A DNA stretch of 52,167 bases from Shewanella surugensis (lineage in GTDB: Bacteria > Pseudomonadota > Gammaproteobacteria > Enterobacterales > Shewanellaceae), in NCBI RefSeq assembly GCF_023284005.1, contig NZ_JAKIKS010000030.1, positions 1 through 52,167 of the forward strand, written 5' to 3'. Below, piece after piece: positions 1-6,925 of this stretch; positions within the stretch are counted from its first letter, which is position 1, and each line of letters starts with the position of its first letter. Below the pieces are notes generated by a model. It ran no database searches, was not told where the DNA came from, and saw nothing but the letters and a program-made list of their open reading frames with translations. The position numbers were made by a program, and so were the translations under genes.

Positions 1-1
1 T

Positions 2-223
2 AAGCGTTTTCAAGAAAAGTGTCATGAATGGCTGTTAAAAGGCTTAGTTGTGATGTACTTACCCGCTTACTCTCCTGAACTCAATATCATTGAAATACTG
101 TGGAAAAAGATCAAATATGAATGGTTATCTTGCCATGATTTTATCACTTTTGATGCACTCAAAGAGAGTGTAAAAAACATTATGGACAACTATCCATCAA
201 AATACACGATAACTTTTAGTTAA
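2..223 (+). pseudogene. IS630-family transposase, C-terminal fragment
   Basis: A 73-codon open frame runs in from the window edge. It contains the DDE_3-type ending 'YLPAYSPELNIIEILWKKIK', where the Glu of NIIE is the third catalytic acidic residue of IS630/Tc1-like transposases. Only the C-terminal part is visible; whether the gene is intact upstream cannot be seen. The IS630 end must lie just after the stop, because an unrelated IS1111-type frame begins within a few bases. Confidence 0.75.
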
Positions 224-227
224 GTAC

Positions 228-410
228 TTACTTACTCACTCTCACAAGAAAAACGATGTTCTTGATCAGTGGGTTACCCAATTAAAAGCGCGAGTAGGTT
301 TTAATAAAGCCTCTGTTGCTACGGCTCATAAGCTTGCTAGACTCATGTGGGTCTTACTGAAAAAACAAACACACTATGTGCCTCAAATCGAAAAGAATAG
401 AGCACAATAA
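228..410 (+). pseudogene. IS1111/IS110-family transposase, C-terminal fragment
   Basis: The frame ending at 410 reads as the last ~60 residues of an IS110-superfamily (DEDD) transposase: a 'WVTQLKARVGFNKASVATAH' block followed by KLARLMWVLL, the conserved C-terminal helix of the transposase_20 domain. All upstream parts, including the DEDD catalytic domain, are missing, apparently lost at the junction with the IS630 end near 225. The element belongs with the long non-coding stretch that follows it, an arrangement typical of the IS1111 subgroup (non-coding segment at the right end). Confidence 0.7.
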
Positions 411-853
411 CATGACAATATTATTCTCAACTATCAAGTTAAGCTCGGTCAAGACAAGGGTATATCTTAACCCGAGTGGGTGTAATGAGCGCTTGATAGT
501 CACCTCTTAGATAAGTGATGAAATTGATGACAAAAGACTCAGTTCATCCTGCATAACCCCGTAAAAGACAAGAGTTACCAACTCGACTGGGTGCCATTAA
601 TTTTTTGGATGTGTAGGTACGGAATTCATCAGGGGCGAAAGCACAAGCTTGTTAAGCCCGTATATATGTCAGCACTATCGCTTAAAGCGAAAAGAGTCGC
701 TCAATAAACATCGAACTAAGAGACAATAATATTAAAATGCCAAGACAAAAAAGTCTTAGCAGGGAGACTAATGGCTTGACTCAACGGAAGCGTCCATATA
801 TGTCTTGGTTCTGCTGATGAGTTCACTGCTCTGGAACGCCAGAATTATGAGGG
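411..853 (+). ncRNA. IS1111-type right-end non-coding region, candidate seekRNA/bridge RNA
   Basis: About 440 bases without a credible gene lie between the transposase stop and an attC-like hairpin. Paired segments visible by eye: CTATCAAG (431-438) with CTTGATAG (492-499), enclosing CTCGG/CCGAG; GAGTT-ACC-AACTC near 570-582; AAGAC/GTCTT near 743-757; and CCAAGACA (~739) with TGTCTTGG (~800). In IS1111-group elements the non-coding right end is known to encode the guide RNA that selects the target. That this copy is transcribed is inference, and the transposase here is truncated, so it would be a relic. Confidence 0.4.
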
Positions 854-920
854 GATCCGCCAACCGGCGCAGCTTTTCTGCGTCCGGTGCCGAAGGCGCG
901 CAGTTGATAGACTTGTTAAC
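854..920 (-). other. attC-like recombination site, truncated at its R' end
   Basis: Read on the minus strand, immediately after the nitrilase stop, this stretch starts with a GTTAAC core-like heptamer, then forms an imperfect hairpin: CGCC / CCGG-A-CGCAG / loop AAAAG / CTGCG-CCGG / GGCG, with an extrahelical base as in integron attC sites. The 3' core (GTTRRRY) is missing: after GGCGGA the sequence passes into the IS1111-type right end. That fits an IS1111-attC type insertion inside the site, an event known for this IS group. Exact IS/attC boundary is not certain. Confidence 0.55.
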
Positions 921-922
921 TT

Positions 923-1861
923 TTATTTTTTAAAGCGCACTGGTGATTGTCGAGACCTATCGACTTGCAGCTTAAATACATCTGGCCTTGAATAGTGCCC
1001 AGCAACATCTAAAGCACGCTTTGAGCTTGAGGCTAGTTCAACATCAATATCCAATATAATATAACCCTTTTCTTTAGATAATGGCCCTGCCACGATTTCG
1101 CCTTTTGGTGATACAACAAGCGAGCTTCCTGGGTTAATCCATTCTTCATCAGCTGGGTAGAGTTCATCTATATTTGGAAAATCTTTAGGTAAATCTTTTC
1201 TTTCTAAAGCAACTCCACAAGACAAAACCCAACACTTACCTTCCCTAGCAATGTGCTGCATGGTGCCAATCCACTCTTCACCGCTATCGTAGGTTGGTGC
1301 AATATATATTTCTATCCCTTGCGAATAAAGAGCATACCTTGCCAGAGGCATATAATTTTCCCAGCATATTAGGCAACCAATTCTTCCAACAGGAGTATCA
1401 ATAACGTTTAAACCATGCCCATCTCCAAAGCCCCATACCATTCGCTCTGGATTGGTGGGCATAAGTTTACGATGATGATTGACAATTTGACCTTTGGTAT
1501 TAATTGTTATTGCTGAGTTATAAATTGTAGATTGGCTATTCGCATTATCTCGCTCGTTAATCCCACAGACTACGGTAACGCCATTTTCTTTGGCAGCTTC
1601 TAGCATTGGTTCGAGATCATCTGATGATAGATCAATTGAATTTCTAAGCAGCCGAACATGAAGCTCTTCACTGACTCCCCAGTCACCGCCAGGTCTTAGC
1701 CGCCATATCCAAGCAGGGTACCCCGGAATAAATGCTTCTGGAAAAACAATAAGTTCCGCTCCTTGCTCTGATACGGAATCAATAATCTCTACAGCTTTCT
1801 TTATGGTATTTTTTTTATCAAGAATATAAGGGGCTTCTTGAACAATTGCTATCTTCTTCAT
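923..1861 (-). CDS. Nitrilase-family carbon-nitrogen hydrolase (gene-cassette borne)
   Basis: Predicted 312-residue nitrilase-superfamily enzyme, probably hydrolysing an organic nitrile to a carboxylic acid and ammonia in the cytoplasm. The Glu-Lys-Cys triad is visible: E42 in FPEAFIPGYPAW, K132 in HHRKLMPTNPERMVWG, and C166 in GCLICWENYMPLARYALY, the last matching true nitrilases rather than amidases. I chose the ATG at 1861 (MKKIAIVQ), preceded by AAGGGA; the 28 codons of open frame upstream are the translated attC site of the preceding cassette. The stop lies 3 bases from the next attC-like site, so the gene fills the segment as in an integron cassette. No promoter is obvious; expression would depend on readthrough from outside. 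Substrate unknown. Confidence 0.88.
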   Translation of the reverse strand: MKKIAIVQEAPYILDKKNTIKKAVEIIDSVSEQGAELIVFPEAFIPGYPAWIWRLRPGGDWGVSEELHVRLLRNSIDLSSDDLEPMLEAAKENGVTVVCGINERDNANSQSTIYNSAITINTKGQIVNHHRKLMPTNPERMVWGFGDGHGLNVIDTPVGRIGCLICWENYMPLARYALYSQGIEIYIAPTYDSGEEWIGTMQHIAREGKCWVLSCGVALERKDLPKDFPNIDELYPADEEWINPGSSLVVSPKGEIVAGPLSKEKGYIILDIDVELASSSKRALDVAGHYSRPDVFKLQVDRSRQSPVRFKK

Positions 1862-1890
1862 AGTTGGTTCCCTTGCGATGAAAAATAGAG

Positions 1891-1989
1891 AGTTAACGCC
1901 CCAATAAGAGGCTAAAAATTGTTGACTAAAATTAGCGAGGAACAAGCAAAAGCCAACTATTTTTTGTCCGTTTAAGCAACTTGTTATAA
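1891..1989 (-). other. attC site of the preceding cassette
   Basis: On the minus strand the sequence begins with TTATAACAAG and ends with GGGGCGTTAACT, the layout of Vibrio/Shewanella-type attC sites (R'' ...TAAC and R' GTTRRRY-like). Between them an imperfect palindrome is visible, AAAAAT-A-GTTG paired with CAAC-A-ATTTTT, around a loop containing GGCTTTTGCTTGTTCC. The R' heptamer GTTAACT deviates from consensus at one place. The stop codon of the upstream ORF overlaps the R'' end, as is common in cassettes. Confidence 0.7.
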
Positions 1990-2109
1990 AGCTATTTCAG
2001 CCCTATTGATTGTAACCACATTGGTTAATTTTGGCATTTTAATATCAGGAACTTTTTCCAATATATTTATATCGGTATGTTCGCTAACACTGTTCTGATC
2101 TAATCCCAT
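1984..2109 (-). pseudogene. 3' end of an upstream integron cassette ORF, cut by an IS3 end
   Basis: A frame of about 41 codons ends with TAA overlapping the attC site and reads ...VPDIKMPKLTNVVTINRAEIAL. It has no recognised family. Its 5' part is replaced by the IS3-type end near 2110, so only the tail of the cassette gene survives; the ATG at 2109 may be fortuitous. Confidence 0.45.
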
Positions 2110-2158
2110 CGGACACTTAATTTTGAGACAGTATTGTTTAATAAATTAAGAAGTCTAT

Positions 2159-2400
2159 ATGAGTTTGAAAAAATCACACAAGAGTTATCCGCAGGCATTT
2201 AAAGATGAAGCTATCTTGATGATCTTAGAGCAAGGCTACAGTGTTGCAGATGCCGCAACTTCGCTTGGAGTGGGTACTAACCTGCTTTACAACTGGAATC
2301 CAAGCAGTAAGGATTCACTTTGGAAGAGTCTGAGCGTGATAAACTCAAACGATTGCGTAAAGAAAACAAAGCATTACGTATAGAAAAAGAAATAAAGTAA
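2159..2400 (+). pseudogene. IS3-family orfA (HTH protein), frameshifted
   Basis: Starts MSLKKSHKSYPQAFKDEAIL with the helix-turn-helix signature QGYSVADAATSLGVGTNLLYNW typical of IS3 OrfA (HTH_8 class). After LYNW the frame is lost; the expected leucine-zipper part resumes in another frame as ERDKLKRLRKENKALRIEKE, ending at 2400. A small deletion around 2300 explains the break. Confidence 0.8.
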
Positions 2401-2408
2401 AATACCAC

Positions 2409-2919
2409 TTCGTTAAAAAGCAATCTAACCCGTTCCCTATAGCGCTGTTATGCCGTGTTATGAGTGTCAGTAAATCTGGCTATCAAGTTGGCCGCTATTT
2501 AGTTCGTAAAATAATGCGACGTTTACGACTCAAGGTCACTCAACGGCAAGCCTATAAGGAGACAACAAAGCGAAAACACAGCAATGCCGTAGTAGATAAC
2601 CTGCTAAACATGAACTTTAGTCCAACTTCTGCTAATCAAGTTTGGGCTAGTGACGTGACTTATTTGAAGACGGGTGAAGGCTGGATGTATTTAGCGTAGT
2701 GATGGATTTATATTCACGTCGGATAGTGGGATGGCACATAGAAAAACGCATGACGACAGACTTGATATCTAAGGCATTAATGAAAGCTTACAATCTTCGG
2801 CAACCGCCTAAAGACCTAGTATTTCACAGTGACAGAGGTTCACAGTATACCAGTAAGCAATTCGGTAAGCTGTTATCGAGTTATGGGATCCGTGCCAGCA
2901 TGGGGGATGTGGGCGCGTG
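2409..2919 (+). pseudogene. IS3-family orfB (DDE transposase), broken and truncated
   Basis: The frame reads FVKKQSNPFPIALLCRVMSV-SKSGY, then jumps to QVGRYLVRKIMRRLRLK, lacking about 60 residues of the usual N-terminal region. The rve core follows with the first catalytic Asp in WASDVTYLKT. A one-base loss at ~2697 creates a stop after MYLA; the following frame continues MDLYSRRIVGWHIEKRM and includes the second Asp in FHSDRGSQYTS. The third catalytic residue (Glu of the DNAVVERF region) is missing because the gene ends at the arsH junction. Confidence 0.85.
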
Positions 2920-3165
2920 TTAACCATACCCAATCAGTCATCTATTGCCAAAGCCTATCAAGCCTTTAATGAAGACGGTAGCTTGAAAGACTCACCCTTT
3001 CGCGATCGCATTGTCGATGTCATGGAAGAGCTAATGCGCTTCACGCATTTGACCCGCGATCATAGCGATTTTTTAGTGGACCGTTACAGTGAACGTAAAA
3101 AAGCCGTACTCGATGAAGCAACGCGCAAAGCCGAGGAGCAGACCTTCACCCGCGCAGTGGGATAG
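2917..3165 (+). pseudogene. arsH: ArsH, C-terminal remnant
   Basis: About 82 codons match the end of ArsH, the NADPH-dependent FMN reductase / organoarsenical oxidase of arsenic resistance operons: [20 protein letters not shown], then [20 protein letters not shown] and LVDRYSERK. The flavodoxin-like N-terminal two-thirds, including the FMN-binding loop, is missing, replaced by the IS3 remnant. No arsR, arsB or arsC is seen nearby. The GTG at the start is accidental, and the fragment should not give an active protein. Confidence 0.8.
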
Positions 3166-3295
3166 CGTCACGAAAACCACCGCGCACTTCTCTGATATGC
3201 TTTGATTAAAAGAACCGTAAGAGAAGTGCGGGAATATAAACGGACACATCGATTTTAATAATGCTATTTCGGCAGGAACAAACCTCCATAATACA

Positions 3296-3451
3296 TTAGG
3301 CCTTTTTGCCATCAATATATGACCACGCTTGCTTCAAGCCGAGTGCGTATGTCATACCCATTAATAAGCAAATTATTGAGCTAACAAGCCAAAACGTTAA
3401 ACTATTACCGGGGAACAAAAACATAATGAGATAGTTATTTTTCGCGTCCAT
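3296..3451 (-). CDS. Possible small membrane protein (51 aa)
   Basis: A 51-codon frame starts with ATG at 3451, preceded by AAAAAGGTTCTCGT, a good ribosome binding site at proper spacing. The product begins MDAKNNYLIMFLFPGNSLTF and has one clear hydrophobic segment (about residues 18-40, WLVSSIICLLMGMTYALGL) followed by a charged tail ending YIDGKKA. No family recognised. It stands alone between the arsH remnant and a long non-coding region. It could be a real short protein or chance. Confidence 0.4.
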   Translation of the reverse strand: MDAKNNYLIMFLFPGNSLTFWLVSSIICLLMGMTYALGLKQAWSYIDGKKA

Positions 3452-4111
3452 ACGAGAACCTTTTTTAAAAAGACCTTAAAACATCAACACATATGCATTC
3501 CTAATGCACTGTATCTTATAATTTTTTAACTTTATCACCTTCTTGTTAAATATACCATTGCATTTCTAGTCATGAAAACACAATCCGTAAAAAATCACCG
3601 CGCCTCTATTACTTACTTAACTGCTTTGCTTTGCTTTGCTTTTTGAACAATATCGATAAAACAAGAATGTAGGTAGCTATTTAGGTGGTAAGCGGGAGAG
3701 ACATTGCTCCACTCATTCTTGCTTGATAACTATCCTGACACAGGCGGGATTGACGCCACCAGCAAGAGATTGTCACTCTAGCTTACCACCAGAGTATTTT
3801 TAATAAACTATTTTTTCAATAAGTTACATAGTAGTAACTATGAGTGTTTTGGTTAATTTGTTAATCCCACCAAATCGCCACCAGAAAAAATTGCCATTTT
3901 ATGGATCAATAAGTTATTACTAGATAATAATGGCTGCCTTGGTTGTTAGATATTTTTCACAGCGTTATCACTGACTGATGCACGACTAAGGTTGCATAGT
4001 TAAGTAGAGGAAGTATCTATCTTGTGATCTATTCTATAGTTAACTTAGAGTAAAAATCACGTTGAAATCCAGCAGGGTTTTCATATGAAACTTGACAAAG
4101 AAGGGATAAAG
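3452..4111. other. Long intergenic region upstream of the HemB-like operon
   Basis: No convincing gene in about 660 bases. It contains a short tandem repeat of TGCTT (four to five copies near 3628-3647), the paired element at 3684-3790, and the presumed promoter region of the operon starting at 4112. No promoter could be assigned with confidence. Confidence 0.6.
3684..3790 (+). ncRNA. Candidate structured RNA or cis-regulatory element
   Basis: A perfect 10-bp pairing, GGTGGTAAGC (3684-3693) with GCTTACCACC (3781-3790), closes a 107-base element. Inside, small hairpins are possible: GGAG/CTCC (~3695-3710), GGCG/CGCC (~3743-3757) and AGAG/CTCT (~3765-3779). In addition CAAGAATG (3662-3669) is an exact complement of CATTCTTG (3714-3721), a pairing that crosses the closing stem, so it would form either a pseudoknot or an alternative fold. 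It does not match a riboswitch class I know. Strand is assumed from the downstream operon. A small palindromic mobile element is an alternative. Confidence 0.4.
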
Positions 4112-5011
4112 ATGAAATACATTGAATGCCTATTCATTGGTGAAGGTAGCAGCATTTCAGAGATATCAGGAATAAAAGGCATTCAAGTCTTTTCTAATGA
4201 GAAGGCTTGCGAGTATGTTGATAAACAACTTCAAGCTGGTATTACCTATTTTTTAATATTTGCCGTTCCAATAGTGAAGAGTATCGAACATGCAATTGAG
4301 TCAACATTTTGTGTCAGCCAGTTTATTAGTAAAGTAAAAAATCTATATGGCGATCGTGTCACATTGATTGCTGATGTCGGTCTCTCCCCTTATCAGGATT
4401 CAGGACAAAGTGTTATATATCAAAATAACACCATAGACGAACTTGCCTCTTACGACGCAGCAAGTCAATTAAGCTTGGCATTTTCTGAGGCTGGAGTAGA
4501 TTATGTCGCTCCATGTTTGTCATTGCCCAAACAAGTTGAAAAAATAAAATTAGCTTTAAATCAAAAAAATTATTCAACTCGTATTATGTCATACAGCTTG
4601 AAGTTTTCTTCTTCGTTATATGGTGCTTATCGCCAAACTATCGGTTCAAATATGGGAACAACCCGTAAAAACTATCAGAGTGATTATACCAATAGCGATT
4701 CAGCACTAACACACATGTGTGATGATCTACGTCAGGGGGCCGATATTGTCATTGTTAAACCTGCTGTACATTATTTAGACATTATATTTCAAGTCAAAAA
4801 TATCAATCATAAGTGCTGTGTCGCGGCCTATCATGTCAGTGGTGAATTTATGATGGCTAAGCAGGCTGCAGAAACTGGGCTAATTGATGAAGATGATTAT
4901 TTTGATGAAGTACATGCCTCCATTTATCGAGCGGGTGCAAATTTTATAATTGGCTATGCAGCAACAGAATTTATTCGTTGGAAAACAGCCATAAATGAAA
5001 AAAGTCAATAG
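4112..5011 (+). CDS. HemB-like (porphobilinogen synthase family) paralogue
   Basis: A 299-residue homologue of 5-aminolevulinate dehydratase, which condenses two aminolevulinates into porphobilinogen. Both Schiff-base lysines are present: K164 in MSYSLKFSSSLYG and K216 in IVKPAVHYLD. The lid arginine (TRKNYQ) and AAYHVSGEF are also recognisable, with Phe in place of the usual Tyr of SGEY. The zinc site is gone: DTCFCEYTSHGHCG of E. coli corresponds to DVGLSPYQDSGQS, without cysteine. The N-terminal arm of housekeeping HemB is also missing. The start at 4112 has a strong AAGGGATAAAG leader; ATG 4085 (nine codons longer) is possible. First gene of a four-gene operon, 8 bases before the next. 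Not the normal haem gene, I infer; the true substrate is unknown. Confidence 0.85.
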   Translation: MKYIECLFIGEGSSISEISGIKGIQVFSNEKACEYVDKQLQAGITYFLIFAVPIVKSIEHAIESTFCVSQFISKVKNLYGDRVTLIADVGLSPYQDSGQSVIYQNNTIDELASYDAASQLSLAFSEAGVDYVAPCLSLPKQVEKIKLALNQKNYSTRIMSYSLKFSSSLYGAYRQTIGSNMGTTRKNYQSDYTNSDSALTHMCDDLRQGADIVIVKPAVHYLDIIFQVKNINHKCCVAAYHVSGEFMMAKQAAETGLIDEDDYFDEVHASIYRAGANFIIGYAATEFIRWKTAINEKSQ

Positions 5012-5019
5012 GAGGCCTG

Positions 5020-6150
5020 ATGATCCTTATCATTGGTGCGGGACCTGTAGGGCTCGCTACAGCCTTGCGCTTACATCAGAACAAGATCCCCTTCCTGATT
5101 GTAGAAAAAAGAGAAAATATCAATATAGCCTCTAAAGCCTCTACTTTTTTACCTGCAGTATTGCCCTATTTAGATGAAATGGGGGTCTTGGATGGAATCA
5201 TCGACAAAGGGATAAAAATATCAAATATAAAATACATCAATCTTGATGATAACGCAGAGTTAACGCTTAATATTCATGAAATAAAAAATGAGTGCAGTCA
5301 CCCATACCGGTTACATTTAGAGCAAAGCTATCTGTGTAAAGAGATAATAAAGAAACTAACGTTATCTTCAGCAGAATGTATTAAAACAGGTATCGAGTTT
5401 CTCTATTATATTAATAATAAAACAGGGATAACAGCAAGATGTAGAAATGATAAAAATGAAATAATACAAATCAATGCCGATTGGATAATAGGTACTGATG
5501 GGATTAACAGTCAAGTACGTAAGAGCATGAAGTTATCACTTAAAGGGTATGATTTCCCCAATCCTGTGCTACGGCTATTTTTTAAAGATCTTCCTGAAGA
5601 CATAAAACATAAATTAGCTGGGGTAACCTATTTCATAAAAACGAAAGAAACATTAAGTATTCTTCAAATGAAAAACGAATGGCGAGTGATTATTCGCTTG
5701 GAAAACATACCTAAGGAACAACTTTGCAACACAGGTTTCCAACTTAATTATCTCAATGGTTTCTTTGACAACAATATTTGGCTCTCAGCACCAACTCAGT
5801 ATGACTTATATTGGGTCGGTCAGAAACTGGTGCAAAATAACATCATTCAACGAGCAATGCTCATTGGTGATTCCGCCCACTCAACCAATACCAGAGGAGG
5901 CATGAATATGAACTTTGGCATTATCAGTGGAATATTAATCGCCGACTCTATTACTCATTTCTATCATGGTGACATAACAGAATCTGAGCTTATTAATAGT
6001 CAAAAAATGAGATTAATAGCCGCACGTGAACTATTATTGAAAACAACAGAAAGTTTACTCACCCCACAAACTATTATCGATGACAAAAGATTTTCTAACG
6101 AATGCTTTAGAACTGATTTTATAAAAAAATGTTCACTACTGAATAGTTAA
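5020..6150 (+). CDS. FAD-dependent monooxygenase (aromatic hydroxylase type)
   Basis: A 376-residue flavoprotein of the p-hydroxybenzoate hydroxylase class, which uses NAD(P)H and oxygen to hydroxylate an aromatic or similar ring. Visible motifs: GAGPVG dinucleotide-binding loop at residues 6-11, the DG motif GTDGINSQVRK around 158-168, and the GD motif IGDSAHSTNTRGGMNMNFGI around 282-301 that binds the ribityl part of FAD. Length is normal for single-component enzymes. It follows the HemB-like gene by 8 bases with AGGAGG as ribosome site and precedes the decarboxylase-like gene by 19, so all are co-transcribed. It presumably oxidises a product of the neighbouring enzymes; the substrate cannot be read from sequence. 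Confidence 0.88.
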   Translation: MILIIGAGPVGLATALRLHQNKIPFLIVEKRENINIASKASTFLPAVLPYLDEMGVLDGIIDKGIKISNIKYINLDDNAELTLNIHEIKNECSHPYRLHLEQSYLCKEIIKKLTLSSAECIKTGIEFLYYINNKTGITARCRNDKNEIIQINADWIIGTDGINSQVRKSMKLSLKGYDFPNPVLRLFFKDLPEDIKHKLAGVTYFIKTKETLSILQMKNEWRVIIRLENIPKEQLCNTGFQLNYLNGFFDNNIWLSAPTQYDLYWVGQKLVQNNIIQRAMLIGDSAHSTNTRGGMNMNFGIISGILIADSITHFYHGDITESELINSQKMRLIAARELLLKTTESLLTPQTIIDDKRFSNECFRTDFIKKCSLLNS

Positions 6151-6169
6151 AACTGAAGGTTAGATCATT

Positions 6170-6925
6170 ATGTTTTTCAAAGATCCTGATGCATCACGCT
6201 CAATTGGTTTAATTGTTCCTCCTTCAAATACTGTTGCCGAATACGAAATTAGTCATTTGTTAGGCCGTAACATTTTTGTTCATACTGCTAGGTTACCTTA
6301 TTGTCATGAGATCCATTTAGACAAGCGAAATAGCATATATCGCAATGCTTATGTTGAAACAGCATTAAGGTTTGGCAGTATTGAAATGAAAGGCATTATG
6401 ATAGCCTGTACTGGTGCTCAATATAAATTAGGCCCTAACAGCGATTATAAATTATGCGATTCTGTATCGAAAAGTATCGGCATCCCTACGATAACAGCGA
6501 GTGTAGCACTGTTAAACTTCCTCAATAAACTAACGGTGAAAAAACTTCATCTTATTTCTCCTTATCCCGACTGGTTAGTTGAGCAAAGCATATCCTATTT
6601 TTCAATGTCTGGATTCAGTATTTCCAGTGTCAATCGGCTACGACAAATATTGCACCTTGATACTGCATACCAAGTAACATCGGAACAAATCGCTGCAATT
6701 TTAACCCCATATTCAAACATCAAGAATGCCGCCGTCATTATATCAGGAACAGGTATGATTTCTTTAGAAGTCATCACCCATATCATTCAGACGATGCAGG
6801 TACCAATTATCTCCTCCAATCTAGCAGGTGCCATGTGGATGGCCGATCAATGTTCTCCTCATTGTGGTAGTCAATTACTTCAATACCTTACTGACATCAA
6901 CGAGAAATTCAATGTTAACACTTAA
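6170..6925 (+). CDS. Arylmalonate decarboxylase / maleate isomerase-family enzyme
   Basis: A 251-residue member of the Asp/Glu racemase superfamily, in the maleate isomerase / arylmalonate decarboxylase branch. It opens with SIGLIVPPSNTVAEYE, the family's conserved N-terminal strand-loop. The first cysteine position is filled (C80 in IACTGAQY), while the second reads IISGTGMISLE, with G193 where arylmalonate decarboxylase has its catalytic Cys188. Racemases and maleate isomerases need both cysteines; a single-cysteine enzyme suggests one-sided proton chemistry such as decarboxylation. The arrangement is the mirror of arylmalonate decarboxylase. Third gene of the operon; its end overlaps the next start by 14 bases. 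Substrate unknown. Confidence 0.85.
   Translation: MFFKDPDASRSIGLIVPPSNTVAEYEISHLLGRNIFVHTARLPYCHEIHLDKRNSIYRNAYVETALRFGSIEMKGIMIACTGAQYKLGPNSDYKLCDSVSKSIGIPTITASVALLNFLNKLTVKKLHLISPYPDWLVEQSISYFSMSGFSISSVNRLRQILHLDTAYQVTSEQIAAILTPYSNIKNAAVIISGTGMISLEVITHIIQTMQVPIISSNLAGAMWMADQCSPHCGSQLLQYLTDINEKFNVNT

Larger units (their letters stand above)
2107..2919 (+). mobile_element. IS3-family element, degenerate and 3'-truncated
   Basis: The segment contains an orfA-like and an orfB-like frame of the IS3 family in the usual order, preceded by a probable left end (CGGACACTTAATTTTGAGACAG near 2110-2131). It carries at least one frameshift in orfA, a deletion in the 5' part of orfB, a single-base deletion at about 2697 and loss of everything after the second catalytic Asp region. 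It stops abruptly at ~2917 where an arsH fragment begins, so the right end is missing and it cannot transpose. Confidence 0.8.

Noticed and set aside
3073..3315. 80-codon minus-strand frame
   Set aside because: Antisense to the arsH remnant, which is clearly coding on the plus strand.
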